DNA of 21,254 nt from DASTDH01 sp041167675 (GTDB lineage: Bacteria > Verrucomicrobiota > Verrucomicrobiia > Chthoniobacterales > JAFAMB01): assembly GCA_041167675.1 (NCBI GenBank), contig JBEEIB010000178.1:1-21254 (forward strand), read 5' to 3'. Made by a program: the position numbers and the translations under genes. Shown one piece after another: positions 14,582-21,254 of the stretch. Each line of letters opens with the position of its first letter. Position 1 is the stretch's first letter. The notes beneath the pieces were generated by a model. It made no database searches, was not told the DNA's origin, and worked only from the letters and a program-made list of their open reading frames with translations.

Positions 14582-15724
14582 GTGAGCAGTGTTGTTGATA
14601 AATTACCAAAGTCGGTACCGGCTAAATCCTCGAGCAGCTTGGTGGACAAGCTACCGAAATCGATGTCAGCCGTGATGGCACACGGCCCGCACGATTACCG
14701 CATGGAAGAACGTCCCGTTCCAAAACCAGGACCCGGGGAGGTGCTCCTCAAAGTCAAAAGTACCGGGGTGTGCGCCAGTGACATTAAGTGCTACACCGGT
14801 GCCGCACTCTTCTGGGGAGATGAACATCGGGTCGGCTATTGCCAGGCACCCGTGACCCCTGGTCATGAATTCGTGGGCGAAGTCGTCGGCCTGGGCGATG
14901 GAGCAGGGGAGCTTTACGGCCTAGAGATCGGGGATCACGCGATCAGCGAGCAGATCGTGCCGTGTTGGAACTGCCGCTACTGTAAGATGGGCGCTTACTG
15001 GATGTGTAATGTCCATGACATCTATGGTTTCAGAAAGCGCACCTTCGGATCCTGGGCCGAGTACATGCTGTTTCCAGCCGGCGCCCTGAATTATAAAGTG
15101 CCCAAGAATGTCCCGTTGCACCACGCAGTCTTCATTGAACCGCTTGCTTGCTCCATCCATGCGGTGGAACGCGGCGATATCCAATACCAGGATACGGTTG
15201 TGATCGCCGGTTGCGGACCACTTGGGCTGGGTATGGTGGCGGCAGCGAAAATGAAGGGTCCGGAACGACTCATAGCGCTCGACCTCAGCGACGAGCGCCT
15301 CGAAGTGGCCAAGCGTTGCGGTGCCGACATCGGTATCAACCCGAAGAAACAGGATGCGGTCCAAACGGTACGCGATCTCACCGAGGGCTATGGCTGCGAC
15401 GTTTATATTGAGGCGACAGGTCACCCGAGCGCGGTAGAGCAAGGTTTGCACATGATCCGCAAACTTGGGACGTTTGTAGAATTCAGCGTTATGCGGGAGA
15501 AAGTGACGGTCGACTGGACAATCATCGGAGACTCGAAAGAACTTAACGTTCACGGCTCTCACCTCGGTCCACGCTGTTATCCGGTCGCTATTCGGATGAT
15601 CGAACAAGGTCGTCTGCCGATGGACGAAATCGTCACCCATCGTTTGCCTCTGAGCGACTACCAAAAAGGCATCGACCTGGTTATTTCGGGGCTAACGTCC
15701 GTAAAGGTGACCTTAGAGCCGTAA
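14582..15724 (+). CDS. Zinc-dependent medium-chain dehydrogenase, polyol (threitol/erythritol or sorbitol) type
   Basis: A 380-residue NAD(P)-dependent MDR enzyme that should oxidise a sugar alcohol to a ketose in the cytoplasm. Catalytic zinc ligands are C64, H95/E96 in PGHEFVGE and E186; the structural zinc cysteines are C128, C131, C134, C142 in CWNCRYCKMGAYWMC; the dinucleotide fold shows AGCGPLGLG (209-217). The segment TGAALFWGD (72-80) resembles threitol/erythritol dehydrogenases; this is recalled, not searched. The GTG start has a good AAGGAG. Residues 2-14 and 18-30 are a duplicated peptide, S-S-x-V-D-K-L-P-K-S-x-x-A, ahead of the normal domain start. It follows the importer permeases on the same strand, which suggests oxidation of the imported compound. 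Confidence 0.92.
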   Translation: MSSVVDKLPKSVPAKSSSSLVDKLPKSMSAVMAHGPHDYRMEERPVPKPGPGEVLLKVKSTGVCASDIKCYTGAALFWGDEHRVGYCQAPVTPGHEFVGEVVGLGDGAGELYGLEIGDHAISEQIVPCWNCRYCKMGAYWMCNVHDIYGFRKRTFGSWAEYMLFPAGALNYKVPKNVPLHHAVFIEPLACSIHAVERGDIQYQDTVVIAGCGPLGLGMVAAAKMKGPERLIALDLSDERLEVAKRCGADIGINPKKQDAVQTVRDLTEGYGCDVYIEATGHPSAVEQGLHMIRKLGTFVEFSVMREKVTVDWTIIGDSKELNVHGSHLGPRCYPVAIRMIEQGRLPMDEIVTHRLPLSDYQKGIDLVISGLTSVKVTLEP

Positions 15725-15738
15725 CAAAGTTACCGATT

Positions 15739-15762
15739 GGCGGTCGGAGGTCGCGGACCGCC
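15739..15762 (+). terminator. GC-rich hairpin after the polyol dehydrogenase
   Basis: GGCGGTC/GACCGCC, 7 bp with a 10-nt loop, begins 14 bases past the stop codon. No T-tract follows. It probably marks the 3' end of the operon mRNA. Confidence 0.4.
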
Positions 15763-16002
15763 ACCGCCAAGTCGTTGGCTGACCGTTGATCGGCAGGGCG
15801 AAAATCTCGGCGCGGTTTCGGGCGCATTTTACAATGTGCGGCCGCTCGCGCCGGATTTGAGCCACGTTGGCGGCGAATAGCGCACCGTAGGCCACGGAGC
15901 TAGGTCACGAGAGGATGCCCTAGCAAACTCATAGGCAAAAACGTGCGCGCAGTCAGCCGCTGTCCAGCAGTCGCCCGGTTTTTGATAGTGCGCTCCTATC
16001 GC

Positions 16003-16515
16003 TCACGCTCGATCGATGCGGCAAGCATAACAACCAGGACGCGCGTTGTGCACGTGGAGATAGGCCACGCGAGTATCCGCAAAACGTTCCTGAATGAGGT
16101 GGTCGATCTCCGCACTTTCTATCACCGTCGCACCTACCAACATATCTTTGTCATCATAGGCCCGCACTGATAGTAACCGACCAGGAACCCGGAGTACTTC
16201 CGGAATTTCGTTGGTCTTCGAATAGGTTTCAGTCGCCGACTCCCGCACAAATATCGGACCGACACTCCGATAGGGTGACAATCCGGATAAATGCTCGAAA
16301 TTAAGCAGCAACACCGATTCTCCGATCTCGGCATCCGCCAAGCTGACGCGGCACGGAAATCCCGGCTTGTCGTCTGCGATCAGTCGGACCACACGATGCT
16401 TTTGGAGTTCCTGGTCCGAAAGATGGCGGTATTGATCGATCACGTCGGCCGAAATTCCAGAGACACGAAACGGGTAAGCGGGGCTCGCATTCATTTTGTC
16501 ATGTAGGGCCATCAA
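16003..16515 (-). CDS. DUF1203 domain protein
   Basis: A 170-residue protein recognised as DUF1203 by the order of its conserved blocks: PFRVSGI near the start, LSDQELQKHRVVRLIADDKPGFPCRVSLADAEIGE (32-66), PYRSVGPIFVRE, VPGRLLSVRAYD, and at the C terminus YLHVHNARPGCYACR. The function of the family is unknown. The conserved histidines and cysteines of the C-terminal HVHN and GCYAC segments suggest a metal or active site, but that is inference. The gene stands alone on the minus strand, with about 280 empty bases on its downstream side and 160 upstream. Start ATG codons at 16515, 16512 and 16494 are all possible. Confidence 0.88.
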   Translation of the reverse strand: MMALHDKMNASPAYPFRVSGISADVIDQYRHLSDQELQKHRVVRLIADDKPGFPCRVSLADAEIGESVLLLNFEHLSGLSPYRSVGPIFVRESATETYSKTNEIPEVLRVPGRLLSVRAYDDKDMLVGATVIESAEIDHLIQERFADTRVAYLHVHNARPGCYACRIDRA

Positions 16516-16675
16516 CGCGGATCGTCTGGCCGTTTTCGGACATAGAATTCAGCGTTCCTGGCATTCTCATCAGCGGCGACTGTCCCAATACGACTCTGGT
16601 TGTGGCCCGACCTCGAAATCGATCGCGGCATAGAGTCGAAAATAGATAGCTTAGATTTAGTGTTAAACTGAAGCG

Positions 16676-16969
16676 ATGGAATCCAACGAGCAAGCTTACC
16701 GGAGCTTCCAACGCCACGTCGATCGGCTCTGTTTTTTAATCGTTGCGACCGACTGCTCAGAACGCGAGATCGACATCGAGAAGCTTCATCTCCGAGTCCA
16801 AGCGATGCATTTATTCCCCGACAAGATTCCGCTCTATGAACTAATTTATGAGAGCCGTTTCCGGCGATTACGTGACCAGTTTCGCCAACCTAACGTCATG
16901 AGCAGACCAGGAAATCATTTTGATATGCTTACAGGCATCGTAATTTCGACTGATTCTTTCGGGATTTAA
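16676..16969 (+). CDS. Small protein of unknown function upstream of quinone oxidoreductase
   Basis: A 97-residue soluble protein with no family that I can name. It has no signal peptide or membrane segment, is rich in charged residues (RRLRDQFRQ near 63-71) and has a patterned helix-like middle (EREIDIEKLHLRVQAMHLF, 29-47). The frame has the composition of a real gene and ends three bases before the next gene's ATG, so the two are probably an operon. No Shine-Dalgarno precedes the ATG. Confidence 0.6.
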   Translation: MESNEQAYRSFQRHVDRLCFLIVATDCSEREIDIEKLHLRVQAMHLFPDKIPLYELIYESRFRRLRDQFRQPNVMSRPGNHFDMLTGIVISTDSFGI

Positions 16970-16972
16970 CTA

Positions 16973-17971
16973 ATGATACCGCACTCCATGCAATACGTCG
17001 CTCACGAGCCTGGCGGAGGCCCGGAAGTACTACGAATCGAACAGCGAGAGATACCAAAACCTGGACCACGCGACGTATTAATTCAGGTGAAGTTCGCCGG
17101 AGTGAACCGCCCGGACCTCCTGCAACGTGCCGGCAAATATCCACCGCCGCCGGGGGCTTCTCCGATTCTCGGTTTAGAGGTAAGTGGTCAGATTATGGCT
17201 CGCGGGGCAGAAGTGAAGGAGTGGAACATTGGGGATGCGGTTTGCGCGCTCACGCCGGGCGGTGGCTACGCCGAGTATTGCTTGACGAATGCCGGTCACT
17301 GCCTGCCAATCCCCCAGGGATTCGAGTTCGCTCAGGCAGCCGCTCTCCCGGAAAACCTATTTACAGTTTGGACGAATCTAATCGACCGGGGCCGACTGAA
17401 AGCCGGAGAGTATGTATTGATCCATGGCGGCTCGAGCGGCATCGGCTATCTGGCGATCCAGCTCGCCAAGGAGCATGGCGCGACCGTTTGCACGACCGTT
17501 GGCAATGAAGTCAAAGCAGAATTCTGTCGTTCTCTCGGTGCAGCGGTAACTATCAATTATCGAACACAGGACTTCGTTGGAATGGTCGAAAAGGTGACTA
17601 ATCGCCGCGGTGTCGATGTGATTTTAGATATGGTCGGTGGAGACTACCTGGGAAAGAATATCCGATCGCTCGCCCTGGAAGGCCGCTTAATCCAGATTGC
17701 TTTTCTTCAAGGCAGCACGGTTCAACAATTTGATTTTATGCCGGTCATGACTCGCCGGTTGACGATCACAGGGTCCACCATGCGTCCGCGTAGTATCGAA
17801 GAAAAGGCGGCCATCGCTCAGAGTCTTCGTCAGCACGTCTGGCCGCTATTGGAATCTGGTAAGATCAAGGTCGTGATCGATCGCATCCTTCCTCTGACCC
17901 GAGCATCTGACGCTCACCGCATCATGGAGGAGAGCCAACATATGGGAAAGATTTTGTTGCAGGTGCGGTAG
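16973..17971 (+). CDS. NAD(P)H quinone oxidoreductase, PIG3 (TP53I3-like) family
   Basis: A 332-residue zinc-free MDR enzyme. The N-terminal VNRPDLLQRAGKYPPPPGASPILGLEVSG region (44-72) is the mark of the PIG3 group, and the cofactor loop is IHGGSSGIG (150-158). It should reduce quinones with NADPH, or act on similar electrophiles. The ATG at 16973 begins MIPHSMQYV; the ATG at 16988 is an equally usual start for the family. It follows the 97-residue gene with a 3-base gap and converges on the ATPase gene. Its TAG stop is part of a CGGTAGGG sequence that also forms the head of repeat-like elements elsewhere in the window. Confidence 0.92.
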   Translation: MIPHSMQYVAHEPGGGPEVLRIEQREIPKPGPRDVLIQVKFAGVNRPDLLQRAGKYPPPPGASPILGLEVSGQIMARGAEVKEWNIGDAVCALTPGGGYAEYCLTNAGHCLPIPQGFEFAQAAALPENLFTVWTNLIDRGRLKAGEYVLIHGGSSGIGYLAIQLAKEHGATVCTTVGNEVKAEFCRSLGAAVTINYRTQDFVGMVEKVTNRRGVDVILDMVGGDYLGKNIRSLALEGRLIQIAFLQGSTVQQFDFMPVMTRRLTITGSTMRPRSIEEKAAIAQSLRQHVWPLLESGKIKVVIDRILPLTRASDAHRIMEESQHMGKILLQVR

Positions 17972-18054
17972 GGACGCGCCCCAGCGTTTAGGTACGTAAA
18001 CGTCACAGAGCTAGCCGCGACGCAGGGCTCGCGAAGTCGGGAGCCGGTCTCTAC
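17968..18054. repeat. Degenerate GTAG...CTAC inverted element between convergent genes
   Basis: CGGTAGGGA at its left edge and TCTCTACCG at its right edge pair at 8 of 9 positions. Inside is a perfect CGTTTA/TAAACG hairpin with a 6-nt loop. It resembles the better-preserved element at 19584-19761 in head sequence and layout. Confidence 0.35.
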
Positions 18055-18064
18055 CGAAACTAAT

Positions 18065-19171
18065 TCAGCCGGCAGTCAACGGCTCGATTGGGATCGCCTG
18101 TTCATTCTCATCGAATAGGTACAGGTGTTCCGCCGGCAAATGGAATTCGATTCGGTGATTGCGTTCGGGAGCCGTCATTCCGGCTGTCTTTGCCACAACG
18201 ATCGTATCCTTTCCAACCTCCGAATGAATCAAGGTTTCGCTCCCTAGATGCTCGACGACGTTCACGACACCAGGTAAGCGAACGGAGTTGCCGGGGGATC
18301 CGAGTCGCACATGTTCCGGCCGAAAACCGAGGGTCAACGATTTGCCGTGGAGCGATTGCGACACTTGGAGCGGTAGGCTCACTGTTCCAACTGCTTCGGA
18401 TTTACAACGAATTTGGCTTGGTTTCTGATCTTCCACGACGACAGGAATGAAATTCATTTGCGGCGATCCAATAAAGCCGGCCACGAACTTGTTGGCTGGC
18501 CGGGAATAAACCTCAATCGGGCTGCCAATCTGCTCAATTTTACCATCGTTCAGAATCACAATCCGATCGGCCATCGTCATTGCCTCCACTTGATCGTGGG
18601 TGACATAGATAGCGGTGTTGCGGGTCTCATAATGCAAGTTAAGTAGCTCAACCCGCATTCGGACGCGCAATTTAGCGTCGAGGTTAGAGAGCGGCTCGTC
18701 GAATAAAAAGAGTTTCGGTTGCTTGACGATGGCTCGTCCAATCGCCACCCGCTGTCGTTGGCCGCCCGAGAGTTGTTTTGGCTTACGTTGCAAGAGCGGT
18801 TCGATATGCAGCAGTGCGGCTGCGCGCTGCACCCGCTGATTGATCTCTGCTTTGGTCAATCGTTGAAGCCGCAGACCAAAGGCGACGTTCTCGAAAACCG
18901 TGAGATGGGGAAAGAGCGCATAATTTTGGAACACCATTGCCACATTGCGCTTCGACGGATGCTCATAGGTGATATCGCGTCCATCTAACTCGATTTTTCC
19001 GGCGGTAACGGTCTCCAATCCGGAGATCGACCTTAGCAGCGTTGTTTTGCCGCAGCCCGAGGGGCCGACGAAGACGACAAACTCTTCTTTCTCGATCGCT
19101 AGCGAAAGATTTTTGAGGGCGTGAAAGCTGTCAAAGTGCTTTTGGATATCGGTGAGATTGAGGTAGGCCAT
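18065..19171 (-). CDS. ugpC: Sugar ABC transporter ATPase, MalK/UgpC type
   Basis: A 368-residue ATP-binding subunit that powers carbohydrate importers of the MalFGK class. Visible are Walker A GPSGCGKT (36-43), the Q-loop VFQNYALFPHL (Q82), signature LSGGQRQRVAIGRAI (134-148), Walker B LFLFDEP (154-160) and the switch histidine in VTHDQ (H192), then a C-terminal OB/TOBE domain with GFRPEHVRLG. The start ATG at 19171 (MAYLNLTDIQ) fits the family; the frame extends 66 bases further with no likely start. The transporter genes 11124-14439 lack an ATPase, so this is the probable partner, though it is 3.6 kb away on the opposite strand. MalK-class ATPases can serve several importers. The symbol is by class only. 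Confidence 0.93.
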   Translation of the reverse strand: MAYLNLTDIQKHFDSFHALKNLSLAIEKEEFVVFVGPSGCGKTTLLRSISGLETVTAGKIELDGRDITYEHPSKRNVAMVFQNYALFPHLTVFENVAFGLRLQRLTKAEINQRVQRAAALLHIEPLLQRKPKQLSGGQRQRVAIGRAIVKQPKLFLFDEPLSNLDAKLRVRMRVELLNLHYETRNTAIYVTHDQVEAMTMADRIVILNDGKIEQIGSPIEVYSRPANKFVAGFIGSPQMNFIPVVVEDQKPSQIRCKSEAVGTVSLPLQVSQSLHGKSLTLGFRPEHVRLGSPGNSVRLPGVVNVVEHLGSETLIHSEVGKDTIVVAKTAGMTAPERNHRIEFHLPAEHLYLFDENEQAIPIEPLTAG

Positions 19172-19583
19172 TGCGGTTTGGTTCGGGCTAAACAGAAGCT
19201 GAAGAAAGAATCGCCAATACACTGCAGGAACCGGCATAGTTCATCAATGGGCAATCCACACAAAGGGCCTGCCTGGTCGGACACTGCCATCGGCGCTGTG
19301 CGATTGCCGTTTTTATCAAGTTGCGGCGGCGTGCTCGTTTGAAACGGCCGTAAAGTGCCGCTCTGAGGCGCGAACACGTGAGCGAAATGGCGCCAAGGAA
19401 ACACCAACGCCGAGAGGGATCGCGTCCCGACTCCGTCCGGCTGTTGCTCATGTGCGTCAGCTTAAACGGTCGCTATCGGGATCGCACAGGTCGTTGGAGG
19501 TAGAAGAAAATCAGTCCCGCAGGGACCTCACGAAAGTACCCAGTATCCGGCAGCTGCCTCATGGTCGTTAACATAAGGTGGCG

Positions 19584-19761
19584 GTCTGGTGGCCGCGCAG
19601 GTAGGGCGCGTCTCTCCGAGACCGCAGGACCGAGGACGTAACTGCACCCCGTTGGGCGGAGAACCGTTGCGAGAGGCAAAAGCATCCGGCCTAACGAGGC
19701 GATGGTTGCCGGTGATCCTGCGGTCTCGGAGAGACATGCCCTACCTGCCCGGCCGTCAGAC
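19584..19761. repeat. 46-bp inverted repeat element (REPIN or MITE-like)
   Basis: Arms 19584-19629 and 19716-19761 match at 41 of 46 positions; the inner 33 bp (19597-19629 and 19716-19748) match at 31 of 33. The spacer is 86 bases. Each arm has a GTAGGGC head followed by its own small stem GTCTC-TCC-GAGAC. A GTAG head next to a palindrome, present twice in opposite orientation, is the layout of RAYT-associated REP doublets. No transposase or clear target-site duplication is visible. Confidence 0.75.
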
Positions 19762-19974
19762 ACTACCAAAATCATTCCGCCCCTTCAGTCTCGGATGCCA
19801 CCTTGAGTTTAACGCGCATGGGCAGCCGCCGGATCGCGGCCTAGCCCAATTGCGTTTGCTCGAACTCACTGCCAGGGGCGCGCCCAAGCGTAGCGACGGC
19901 GGTCTTTGCGATCCGTGGTGTTTAAAGCCAGGTCGAAGCTTTCCAGCCAAGCATCAATACAGTTATTTGTCTTG

Positions 19975-20003
19975 TTATATATCCAATATCAAAACAATAT
20001 ACT
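19975..20003 (+). promoter_or_regulatory. Possible promoter in AT-rich stretch
   Basis: TTATAT (19975-19980), 17 bases, then TATACT (19998-20003). The -10 is good, the -35 poor. Transcription would start near 20010, past the GTG at 20007, so either the real start codon is the TTG at 20019 or the promoter lies further upstream. Confidence 0.3.
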
Positions 20004-20006
20004 GTA

Positions 20007-20780
20007 GTGTTATATAAATTGCTGATCTTTTCCGCTACTTGCTGGTTCGGCAGCTTGGTGCACGCAGATATCCCAGCCGCTTTGGCGACGTTTGTTCAGC
20101 ACGCAGTTCCGTACGGTGAAATCAGATATTGGGGGGCTTTTGCTGGGGCGCCATCGGTCTATCACGTCTTTACGTTGCAGCAAGCCGAACGCAAAGGTGT
20201 TCTTTTGGTCCGACAATCCGATCAGAATCAGTTTGTCGTTGTCGGTGCGGATACTTCCTTTGATTCCTTCCCCAGGGAGGCAGGCGACTCGGATCCTGTA
20301 GTGAGAGCTGCCGCTCGGCTATTAAACGGAGAGAGCGACGATCCTTTCGCCGCTCGGGCCAGGGCCACCGCCAACGACGTTTGTCCGCTGGGCGCTTCTC
20401 TCAATGATCTTTTGCTACCCATCGCCGGCTTTGCACTCAGTTCCAACGGTACGCTCGGCATTCTTCGCGATTTGCAACACGCCGACGCCTATCCAGTCGA
20501 GCCGGAACAAGCCTCACCCGGATCGATTCTGGTGTGCCCCAGTCATTTCTCGGTACAAGGACCGGTCACTATTGGCTTCGCTGTGGTAGTCGGACCAGAT
20601 CGTTGCGTCTACGGACCCGACTATCGGCAAGGCGGCGCTTGGCACCGGCTGGCGACATTGCGGGAATGGCTGCAAGCCAATCAATCTGTGTCAGACGTTC
20701 GCGGTTTCCTCCTACGAGCAAATGCGAATGACCGAGATCGCAGCGTACGGCGTAAACCATCACCGCCGCAGCACTTATGA
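20007..20780 (+). CDS. Secreted protein of unknown function
   Basis: A 257-residue protein with a plausible signal peptide (K4, hydrophobic 5-19, cleavage near VHA/DI at 20). The first half is unrecognised. Residues 124-225 faintly recall NlpC/P60 or CHAP-type cell-wall hydrolases in block order: SLNDLLLPIAGF (131-142), then ASPGSILVCPSHF (169-181), then IGFAVVVG (189-196). In such folds a Cys precedes the first block and a His sits in the last. Here Cys126 lies slightly off and the His position is Phe191, so an active hydrolase is doubtful. C126, C177 and C200 are its only cysteines past the signal peptide. The GTG start gives the better signal peptide; TTG at 20019 is the alternative. Its stop overlaps the next gene's ATG (ATGA), so the two are co-translated. 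Confidence 0.6.
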   Translation: MLYKLLIFSATCWFGSLVHADIPAALATFVQHAVPYGEIRYWGAFAGAPSVYHVFTLQQAERKGVLLVRQSDQNQFVVVGADTSFDSFPREAGDSDPVVRAAARLLNGESDDPFAARARATANDVCPLGASLNDLLLPIAGFALSSNGTLGILRDLQHADAYPVEPEQASPGSILVCPSHFSVQGPVTIGFAVVVGPDRCVYGPDYRQGGAWHRLATLREWLQANQSVSDVRGFLLRANANDRDRSVRRKPSPPQHL

Positions 20781-21136
20781 GAGGGGTGTACCAGGTTCTC
20801 AGCGCGAGCTTACTAGCCTTGGTTCTATCTGGTTGTGACAACTCGGATACCTACGTCAGCGGCTCGGGAAACGGAAATTCTTCACCTTCAGCAAATGACC
20901 TGGCACAGGGGACCCAACTGGCGAATGCAGCGGCGGGAGGACAAAGCAGCGGTGGAGCAGGGCTCGATCAGAGCTGGAGAGGATACCTGGCAACGGATCC
21001 AGCGTCGTTCCAGGCAGCCCTGCCAACTTATATGCAGCCTTATGCGCAGACCTATGTCGATGCCGGGCAGAAGTACAACATCGATCTCTTATTGCTGAGG
21101 ATTAGGTACTTACGACGAAAATGGCCAAATTCATAA
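20777..21136 (+). CDS. Lipoprotein, C terminus possibly lost by frameshift
   Basis: A 119-residue lipoprotein precursor: hydrophobic 5-18, lipobox LSGC with Cys20, then a Ser/Gly/Asn-rich linker (28-62). The part LPTYMQPYAQTYVDAGQKYNIDLLLL (82-107) resembles the opening helix of lysozyme-like or glucosaminidase domains, where the family reads YNID-P-LLLA. Here the sequence changes abruptly to RIRYLRRKWPNS and stops. A +1 frame from about 21099 stays open to a TAA at 21195-21197, beginning GLGTYDENGQIHK, so an indel is possible. Either a truncated cell-wall hydrolase or a naturally short lipoprotein. It overlaps the secreted protein gene by four bases. Confidence 0.6.
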   Translation: MRGVYQVLSASLLALVLSGCDNSDTYVSGSGNGNSSPSANDLAQGTQLANAAAGGQSSGGAGLDQSWRGYLATDPASFQAALPTYMQPYAQTYVDAGQKYNIDLLLLRIRYLRRKWPNS

Positions 21137-21254
21137 GCTGAGTCATAATAGTCCGCCGAGTGTCTTGCTTATCGCTGAATCAGCCTGGGGCCCTTAATCT
21201 GGCTTTACACCGTAGACCTCGATCTGATCGAGAACCTTTTACGCCCGGCGGGAG

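Larger units (their letters stand above)
19172..20006. other. Gene-free region with repeats
   Basis: These 835 bases hold no convincing gene. Frames at 19473-19775 (-) and 19589-20017 (+) run through a long inverted repeat and have no family features. A small hairpin GTCCC-GCA-GGGAC lies at 19514-19526. TCCGGCAGCTGCC (19546-19558) is also found inside the 16S leader palindrome. The last 60 bases before the next gene are strongly AT-rich. Confidence 0.6.

Noticed and set aside
14921..15664. 247-codon minus frame opposite the polyol dehydrogenase
   Set aside because: Antisense shadow of a gene with complete zinc and cofactor motifs.
19473..20017. Minus 100-codon and plus 142-codon frames in the gap
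   Set aside because: They run through both arms of the inverted repeat and show no family features.

Overview
The window opens with the first ~396 nt of a 16S rRNA gene on the minus strand. Its 5' sequence, read on that strand (GTGGATAAGACATGCAAGTC followed by GAACGAG), looks like Verrucomicrobiota, most likely a soil Spartobacteria/Chthoniobacterales lineage. That placement is from memory of 16S sequences, not from a search. Gene content fits a free-living heterotroph: sugar or polyol import, polyol dehydrogenase, sugar kinase, aminosugar enzyme.

Layout. 1-396: 16S (-). 397-1078: rRNA promoter/leader side, no convincing gene. 1079-4362 (-): FGGY xylulokinase, UbiX flavin prenyltransferase and an amidohydrolase_2 protein, with the last two starting directly behind short tracts of 7-nt repeats. 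4533-4913 (+): glyoxalase/VOC protein. 5000-5596 (-): LOG-family nucleotide hydrolase interrupted by one in-frame TGA. 5692-6705 (-): SAM O-methyltransferase. 6820-7632 (+): ThiM. 7709-8508 (-): class D beta-lactamase broken by one missing base. 8626-10551 (-): NagB fused to a PIG-L-like domain that has lost its zinc ligands. 11124-15724 (+): sugar-type ABC importer (binding protein, two permeases) followed by a zinc polyol dehydrogenase. 16003-16515 (-): DUF1203 protein. 16676-17971 (+): 97-residue unknown protein and a PIG3-type quinone oxidoreductase. 18065-19171 (-): MalK/UgpC-type ATPase, probably the missing engine of the importer. 19172-20006: gene-free, with a REPIN/MITE-like 46-bp inverted repeat. 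20007-21136 (+): a secreted unknown protein overlapping (ATGA) a lipoprotein that appears C-terminally disrupted.

How it may work together. The importer, polyol dehydrogenase, ATPase and FGGY kinase could form an uptake, oxidation and phosphorylation route for a polyol or pentose. This is inferred from families and proximity, not from proven co-transcription. UbiX supplies prenyl-FMN to a UbiD-type decarboxylase that is not in the window.

The most unusual signals are the heptamer tracts that occupy ribosome-binding positions, GTAGGG-headed inverted repeats that also merge with two stop codons, a catalytically emptied PIG-L domain, a duplicated nagB start region that creates an overlapping mini-ORF, and an N-terminal peptide duplication in the polyol dehydrogenase conserved in protein but not in codons. 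Two clear single-site lesions and one possible third raise the question of sequence error versus real gene decay.
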